Origin: Lactococcus lactis
GTDB taxonomy: Bacteria; Bacillota; Bacilli; Lactobacillales; Streptococcaceae
Length of the DNA stretch: 64,000 bases
Direction: 5' to 3'
Assembly: GCF_029023865.1 (NCBI RefSeq)
Contig: NZ_CP118969.1
Coordinates: forward strand, 2,454,869 to 2,518,868
In this document: positions 55,244 through 64,000 of the stretch, in pieces
How the letters are laid out: every line of letters begins with the position of its first letter
How positions within the stretch are numbered: the stretch's first letter is position 1
Notes under the pieces: generated by a model
Seen by the model: only the letters and a program-made list of their open reading frames with translations
Database searches by the model: none
What the model was told of the DNA's origin: nothing
Position numbers and translations under genes: made by a program

Positions 55244-56131
55244 TTATCCTTTAGATTTTACAATTGCAAGTAAAATTGCACCTGTTACGAATAAAACAAT
55301 CCCAATTCCAACATAAACCAATTCTTTTTTGGTTTTCTTTTCACCAAGGAAGAGAATTCCTCCAATAGTTGAAATGATGACACCTAATTGCGAGAATGAA
55401 AAGGCAATTGCGTTACCAGCAGCGCTTGCAGCCATAAGCATAAAGATATTACCTACACCCCACATTGCTCCAACAATCATATTTTGATAAACATATTTTT
55501 CCATTTTAATTTTGAAACGACCCATCACAAGTGCTCCAAAAATCATTCCAACTGACATTGGCAAGATAATTGTCAATGTATCAAAATGAACATTGAACCA
55601 AAGTACTGCTAAGTTATTGAAAAGAATAACATAGATAACATATCCCAAAGTTGAGTAAGTTAAAGCAGTCAATCCTTTAGTATAATTACGTCCTTCTTCA
55701 ACTACTGCATTTTCTGGGTCACGCTTAGCTGAGAAATAGAATCCAACTACCAAAACAGCCATCGCAATAAATCCGAGAATAAATTGAATTTGTTTTGTCC
55801 ATTCGTGGAAAGCAAAAACCCCAATCAATCCACCAATTACTAATTGACTCCCTGATGAAAGTGGACTTGCTACTGAAACACCCATGTATTTCATTGAATT
55901 AAACTGACCAAATTGTCCAATTGCCCAAAGCAATCCACCAATAAATCCAATTAAGAAAATTTGCCATGTCAACGTTGGCATGCGGAATAAGAAAACAATA
56001 AGTGCAAAAACAAAAGCGCCCAAAGTCATTCCAAGTGTTTGTTGTTTAGCATCACCACCAAATTTATTAGCTACAAATCCGATAGAACCCCAAGCAAACA
56101 TTGGAACAAGCGCGAGAAGAACTCCTTGCAT
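55244..56131 (-). CDS. glcU: GRP-family sugar uptake protein, glucose type (GlcU/RbsU)
   Basis: 295 residues with ten hydrophobic segments and the family start LLALVPMFAWGSIGFVANKFGG plus GQFNSMKYMGVSVASPLSSG. The family takes up glucose or ribose by proton symport; GlcU is the non-PTS glucose permease of lactococci. SD GAGGTAA. It is a single gene. Confidence 0.9.
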   Translation of the reverse strand: MQGVLLALVPMFAWGSIGFVANKFGGDAKQQTLGMTLGAFVFALIVFLFRMPTLTWQIFLIGFIGGLLWAIGQFGQFNSMKYMGVSVASPLSSGSQLVIGGLIGVFAFHEWTKQIQFILGFIAMAVLVVGFYFSAKRDPENAVVEEGRNYTKGLTALTYSTLGYVIYVILFNNLAVLWFNVHFDTLTIILPMSVGMIFGALVMGRFKIKMEKYVYQNMIVGAMWGVGNIFMLMAASAAGNAIAFSFSQLGVIISTIGGILFLGEKKTKKELVYVGIGIVLFVTGAILLAIVKSKG

Positions 56132-56257
56132 GTGTATATTTACCTCTTTAAAATAGTTTTTTTACTTAAAAAAATAAGCATTTCTCTATTTTACTCTTTT
56201 TTTTGGAAAAAACAAGAGATAAAAGAATACATAAGATTCATAACTGTTCAAGTAAAT

Positions 56258-56848
56258 TTATTTTCTTTTTTCGATTAGGACTAAAATTGGCGGCGTATGA
56301 ATTTGGTTAAGAGGTGCATAAGAAGTCACTTCCCAGTCCTTTTGTGACAAACTAGAAGTCCACTTAATAACGGCATCTTTTTCTTCCATTCCCCCCTCAT
56401 GACCGTAATAAATCATAATCGCAATTCTTCCACCTACAACTAACTGATTAGTCAAAGCATCTAGAGCAGTCAAAGTGGTATCAGCTTTTGTAACCACACT
56501 TTTATCAGTTTTTGGTAAATATCCAAGATTAAAAATAGCTGCTTTGATTGGCTCTTTGACGTATTCAGAAAGCTTTTCATGACCAGACAAAACTAGATTT
56601 ACTGACGGCTCTGTCAGTAAATTCGAGAGATTTTTTTCAAATATTTGATTCTTTATTCCAGCATCATCTAAACGTTTTTCAGTTGCATTTAGCGCTTCTT
56701 CTTGCACATCAAAAGCATATACATTCGCCCCTAATTCCGCTAAAAATTGAGTATCATAACCATTCCCCATCGTTGCATCCACCACAACATCATTAGTTTT
56801 GATGATATCTTTCAACATCCAGTGAGCCATTTCTAACTGTTTTAACAT
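56258..56848 (-). CDS. SAM-dependent methyltransferase, YtqB-like (MnmM-type)
   Basis: 196 residues with the SAM-binding loop VVDATMGNGYDTQFLAE and NLGYLPKTDKSV (N-x-GYLP). B. subtilis YtqB methylates the U34 aminomethyl group of tRNA and is called MnmM in recent work. The YtqA-like radical SAM gene lies 130 bp upstream in the same direction, supporting a joint tRNA role with MnmE. SD GAGGAAA. An internal copy of CTGTCAGTA is at 56611. Confidence 0.85.
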   Translation of the reverse strand: MLKQLEMAHWMLKDIIKTNDVVVDATMGNGYDTQFLAELGANVYAFDVQEEALNATEKRLDDAGIKNQIFEKNLSNLLTEPSVNLVLSGHEKLSEYVKEPIKAAIFNLGYLPKTDKSVVTKADTTLTALDALTNQLVVGGRIAIMIYYGHEGGMEEKDAVIKWTSSLSQKDWEVTSYAPLNQIHTPPILVLIEKRK

Positions 56849-56978
56849 TTATTTCCTCATCACTTTCTAATTATTTTTATATACCAATTTCAGTTTTACT
56901 GACAGATTTTCAATTTCTTTCCTATTATAACACCAAATTCAATAAAAAAGAGATGAATAAAAATTCACCTCCTGTCAG

Positions 56979-57920
56979 TTAAAATGTAATTAGATCACTA
57001 ATCCGAACATCTTTACAACCTTGAACACTTCCTCGCCGCTCCATTTCAGCATCAATACTATTCAAAACTTCCCACTTTTTTAAAGACCACATAGGTCCAA
57101 TAATTAAATCCCGCGGAGCATCTCCTGTTAAACGATGAATAACAATTTCTTTTGGAATCATCTCTAGTTGGTCACAAATCACTTTTACATATTCCTCTTG
57201 CGACATCAGCTGTAATTTTCCTTCATGATAATCACGTTGCAAACGAGTTTGCTTCATCAAATGAAGTAAATGTAATTTCACACCTTGAATATCAGAATCT
57301 AAAACCATTCTTCGAACATTTTCTAACATCATCTCACTAGTTTCACCAGGTAAACCATTGATTAAGTGAGTACAAACATTAATATTATGAACCCTCAATC
57401 GCTTCACCGCATCTACATAGGTTTCATAATCATGAGCTCGATTAATCAAATCTGATGTTTCTTCATAAGTTGTCTGCAGACCCAAATCAATCCAAACTTC
57501 CATTCGACGATTTAATTCTGCCAAGTAATCTACAACGTCATCTGGTAAACAGTCAGGTCGAGTACCAATTGAAATACCTACAACATCTGGTTGGTTTACC
57601 GCTTGTTCAAAACGCTCTCTCAGTACTTCAACAGGGGCGTGAGTATTAGTGAAATTTTGAAAATAAACAATATATTTCTTCACTCCAGGCCACTTTTTAT
57701 GAAATTGAGCCACTTCGGCAGCAAATTGGTTCGCAATTGGAGCTTCTGGCTCCAAAATCATGTCCCCTGAACCAGATACTGTACAAAAAGTACATCCACC
57801 ATGAGCAACCGTACCATCCCGATTAGGGCAGTCAAAACCAGCATCAATAGGAACTTTAAATATTTTTTCACCAAAATTGGTTCGCAAATATTCATTCCAA
57901 GTTGTATATCTCTTTTGCAT
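56979..57920 (-). CDS. Radical SAM protein, YtqA-like (MnmL-type)
   Basis: 313 residues; cysteines in FDCPNRDGTVAHGGCTFC hold the radical SAM cluster of the TIGR01212/Elp3-like family, followed by ISIGTRPDCLPDDV and the DLGLQTTYE stretch. In B. subtilis YtqA works with YtqB to turn cmnm5U34 into mnm5U34. Length is normal for the family. SD GGAGAG 8-11 nt before the ATG. Confidence 0.86.
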   Translation of the reverse strand: MQKRYTTWNEYLRTNFGEKIFKVPIDAGFDCPNRDGTVAHGGCTFCTVSGSGDMILEPEAPIANQFAAEVAQFHKKWPGVKKYIVYFQNFTNTHAPVEVLRERFEQAVNQPDVVGISIGTRPDCLPDDVVDYLAELNRRMEVWIDLGLQTTYEETSDLINRAHDYETYVDAVKRLRVHNINVCTHLINGLPGETSEMMLENVRRMVLDSDIQGVKLHLLHLMKQTRLQRDYHEGKLQLMSQEEYVKVICDQLEMIPKEIVIHRLTGDAPRDLIIGPMWSLKKWEVLNSIDAEMERRGSVQGCKDVRISDLITF

Positions 57921-57984
57921 TCTATATCATCTCTCCGTTTATCAAATTATATCAAAATTTCTTAAACATTTTCTATATTTATAA

Positions 57985-58010
57985 TAAAAAAAGAGACCCG
58001 TAGGTCTCTT
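57985..58010 (-). terminator. Terminator of rrn operon 2
   Basis: Minus strand AAGAGACC-tacg-GGTCTCTT followed by TTTTTT. Confidence 0.9.
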
Positions 58011-58015
58011 AAAAG

Positions 58016-58089
58016 CTGCGGATGTCAGACTCGAACTGACGACATCATGATTAACAGTCATGCGCTACTACCAACTGAGCTAATCCGCA
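58016..58089 (-). tRNA. tRNA-Asn (anticodon GTT)
   Basis: Acceptor TGCGGAT/ATCCGCA, anticodon loop CTGTTAA, discriminator G. A hairpin AAAACTCGG/CCGAGTTTT (58097-58118) separates it from tRNA-Glu. Confidence 0.95.
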
Positions 58090-58125
58090 ATAACATAAAA
58101 CTCGGTTCCCCGAGTTTTAATAATA

Positions 58126-58197
58126 TAGTCCGTACGGGATTCGAACCCGTGTTACCGCCGTGAAAAGGCGGTGTCTTAACCCCTTGACCAACGGACC
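58126..58197 (-). tRNA. tRNA-Glu (anticodon TTC)
   Basis: Acceptor GGTCCGT/ACGGACT, anticodon loop CTTTTCA; 10 bp after the 5S gene. Confidence 0.95.
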
Positions 58198-58207
58198 ATA
58201 CTTTCAA

Positions 58208-58322
58208 CTTGGCCACTCGCCTATCTCCCAGGGGGCAACCCCCAAGTACTTCCGCCGTAGATGGACTTAACTTCTGTGTTCGACATGGGAACAGGTGTAT
58301 CTCCATCGCAATGATGACCAAA
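58208..58322 (-). rRNA. rrf: 5S rRNA, rrn operon 2
   Basis: Same sequence as 39031-39145, shifted by exactly 19177 bp. Confidence 0.95.
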
Positions 58323-58408
58323 TCATTAAATGTTACCTTGAACATTCAAAACTAAATAACAATTCTTCTAACTTTTAAACCATAAGCATATTATATTTGA
58401 CTCTTTTG

Positions 58409-61304
<2,896 letters not shown>

Positions 61305-61444
61305 CCATGATGATTTATAATCATCGTTTTTCAAGTATAAGTTTGTAAATTCTTTAAAATTCACAGCTTTTGGTTTATTTATCGTTATTAGATATTGTTA
61401 TTTAGTTTTCAATGTTCAAGTGATTTTAACGTCTTGTCTGACAA

Positions 61445-61517
61445 TGGAGCCTAGCGGGATCGAACCGCTGACCTCCTGCGTGCAAAGCAGGCGCTCTCCC
61501 AGCTGAGCTAAGGCCCC
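61445..61517 (-). tRNA. tRNA-Ala (anticodon TGC) in the 16S-23S spacer, operon 2
   Basis: Same as 42268-42340. Confidence 0.95.
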
Positions 61518-61604
61518 ACAATCAAGAATTTGATTCTTGCTTAGGTTTATGACTAAACCCCTCAAAACTGAATAAAGTTGAATGCTCACGTCTTTGTATA
61601 TATT

Positions 61605-63157
<1,553 letters not shown>

Positions 63158-63313
63158 AGTATTTAAGTCACCTTAGTGACTGGCTTGTCTTTCATTATTG
63201 ATTGACAGATTTTTGATGTATCTTACTACATCACATGAGTCATTCTTCTTTATTCAGTTTTCAATGGTCTAGCTTATCGCTTCAAGACCCTCGTCTCTTG
63301 CGACAACTATTAT

Positions 63314-63342
63314 ATTCTATCAAACCTAACTAAACTTGTCAA
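63314..63342 (-). promoter_or_regulatory. rrn operon 2 promoter
   Basis: Minus strand TTGACA (63337-63342), 17 bp, TAGAAT (63314-63319), as in operon 1. The identity between operons ends at 63379. 63380-63720 is AT-rich without a gene. Confidence 0.85.
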
Positions 63343-63720
63343 GAATTAACTGTGACTTTTATACCTTTTTTTATCTTACGTTCGCTTTTTCCCTCCACTG
63401 TATTCGCTTTATTTCATGCCACCACTGATTTTCATTAGTTTTTATTTTTTCTTATTTTTTAATAAGATAAGGTGCTTATTTTAGTCTTCTTTACCTTCTG
63501 AGAATAAAATTCTTTGATTTTTCACGTAGAAATGATGTTTTTAAGCTTAACTAAATTTTTATTATAAATAATAGAAAATTGAATTCTCTTTTATTTTGTA
63601 GCAAATAGTTTGTCTCTATATTCAGTCTTTATATAGTAGAAAACTTAAAATTTAACAATTTATTTTTAAATTCTTGGATTTTATTACATTAGAAATAAAA
63701 TATCCCCAAAGATAGAACTG

Positions 63721-64000
63721 ACTGTCTAAAAGCTGTGGTAAATTTTTCTTATTTTTTTCTTTTTCCACAGCAAATAATCTATAAATTTAACTTTTTTTGA
63801 TTTGTGGATAAGTCCGTATGCATTTGGTATTCCTTATCTTTTTCTGTGGATAAAAAAACTTTTACACATTATCCACAGTTTTGTTAATAACTTTTTCTTA
63901 TGGTGGAAAACTTTCTTTTGTTAATTTCAACAGACTGTGGAAAAATATAATGTGAAATGATATAATGAGTTATCAACAAACTAAAAAGTAAAGGAGTAAT
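63721..64000 (+). other. Chromosomal origin region (oriC) upstream of dnaA
   Basis: DnaA boxes: TGTGGATAA at 63803-63811 and 63845-63853, TTATCCACA at 63869-63877, variants TGTGGAAAA 63936-63944 and TTATCAACA 63970-63978. An extended -10 (TGATATAAT, box 63961-63966) beside the last DnaA box is a likely dnaA promoter under DnaA control. SD AAGGAG (63991-63996) ends the window, so dnaA should start at the next bases. Confidence 0.9.

Overview
The window is low-GC Firmicute chromosome and reads as Lactococcus (L. lactis/cremoris group). The evidence is the gene set (rpiA, mnmE, recG, gap, rnhC, purR, the rpsL-rpsG-fusA block, dacA, glcU), two rRNA operons with a tRNA-Ala(TGC) spacer, a perfect match to the lactococcal PurBox, and a DnaA-box-rich origin at the right edge. 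The last bases are an SD sequence (AAGGAG) where dnaA should begin just outside the window. Most highly expressed genes and both rrn operons are on the minus strand, so they run away from oriC with the replication fork.

Layout. 1-5.5 kb: mreD(partial)-mreC, a Nudix hydrolase, rpiA, a Crp/Fnr-type regulator, an MFS transporter, a universal stress protein and a small ORF. 5.8-10.1 kb: a giant 2-hydroxyacyl-CoA dehydratase activase gene split by one in-frame TAA, beside a divergent TetR regulator. 11-17 kb: rluB-like gene, an unknown gene, mnmE, an unknown gene overlapping recG. 17.47-30.45 kb: a ~13 kb integrated element that splits a phnA/yjdM gene at a 14-bp direct repeat. It has integrase, repressor/Cro switch, Rha, a ribbon-helix-helix protein, many small ORFs, a (frameshifted) prim-pol and a D5-type helicase, but no recognisable structural or lysis genes. 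It therefore looks like a phage satellite (PICI-like) rather than a complete prophage. 30.5-38.4 kb: gap, a RocS-like HTH/coiled-coil protein, a P-type Ca2+-ATPase-like pump, TetR/SDR pair, a CPBP protease and a membrane protein. 38.5-44.2 kb: rrn operon 1 with six trailing tRNAs. 44.4-57.9 kb: rpsI-rplM, an ABC transporter, rnhC-lepB, purR, fusA, rpsG, rpsL, dacA, glcU and the ytqB/ytqA pair. 58.0-63.4 kb: rrn operon 2 with two trailing tRNAs. 63.7-64.0 kb: oriC.

Themes worth attention. (i) The satellite has a tandem run of short promoter-terminator units (19.8-20.2 kb) that look like small RNA genes, and an inverted/direct array of CGGTAACA after its helicase that looks like its replication origin. 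(ii) Seven chromosomal genes (rluB-like, the 12.0-kb gene, mnmE, recG, the RocS-like gene, rnhC, dacA) have a -10 box 6-7 nt before the start codon and no convincing SD, so they are predicted leaderless mRNAs. (iii) The 9-mer TACTGACAG / CTGTCAGTA occurs 22 times by eye (about 0.5 expected), often as inverted pairs at gene ends and sometimes inside genes, but only once in the satellite. (iv) Three genes carry apparent single-base lesions (activase nonsense, prim-pol and CPBP A-run frameshifts). All calls are from reading the sequence; no database search was run.
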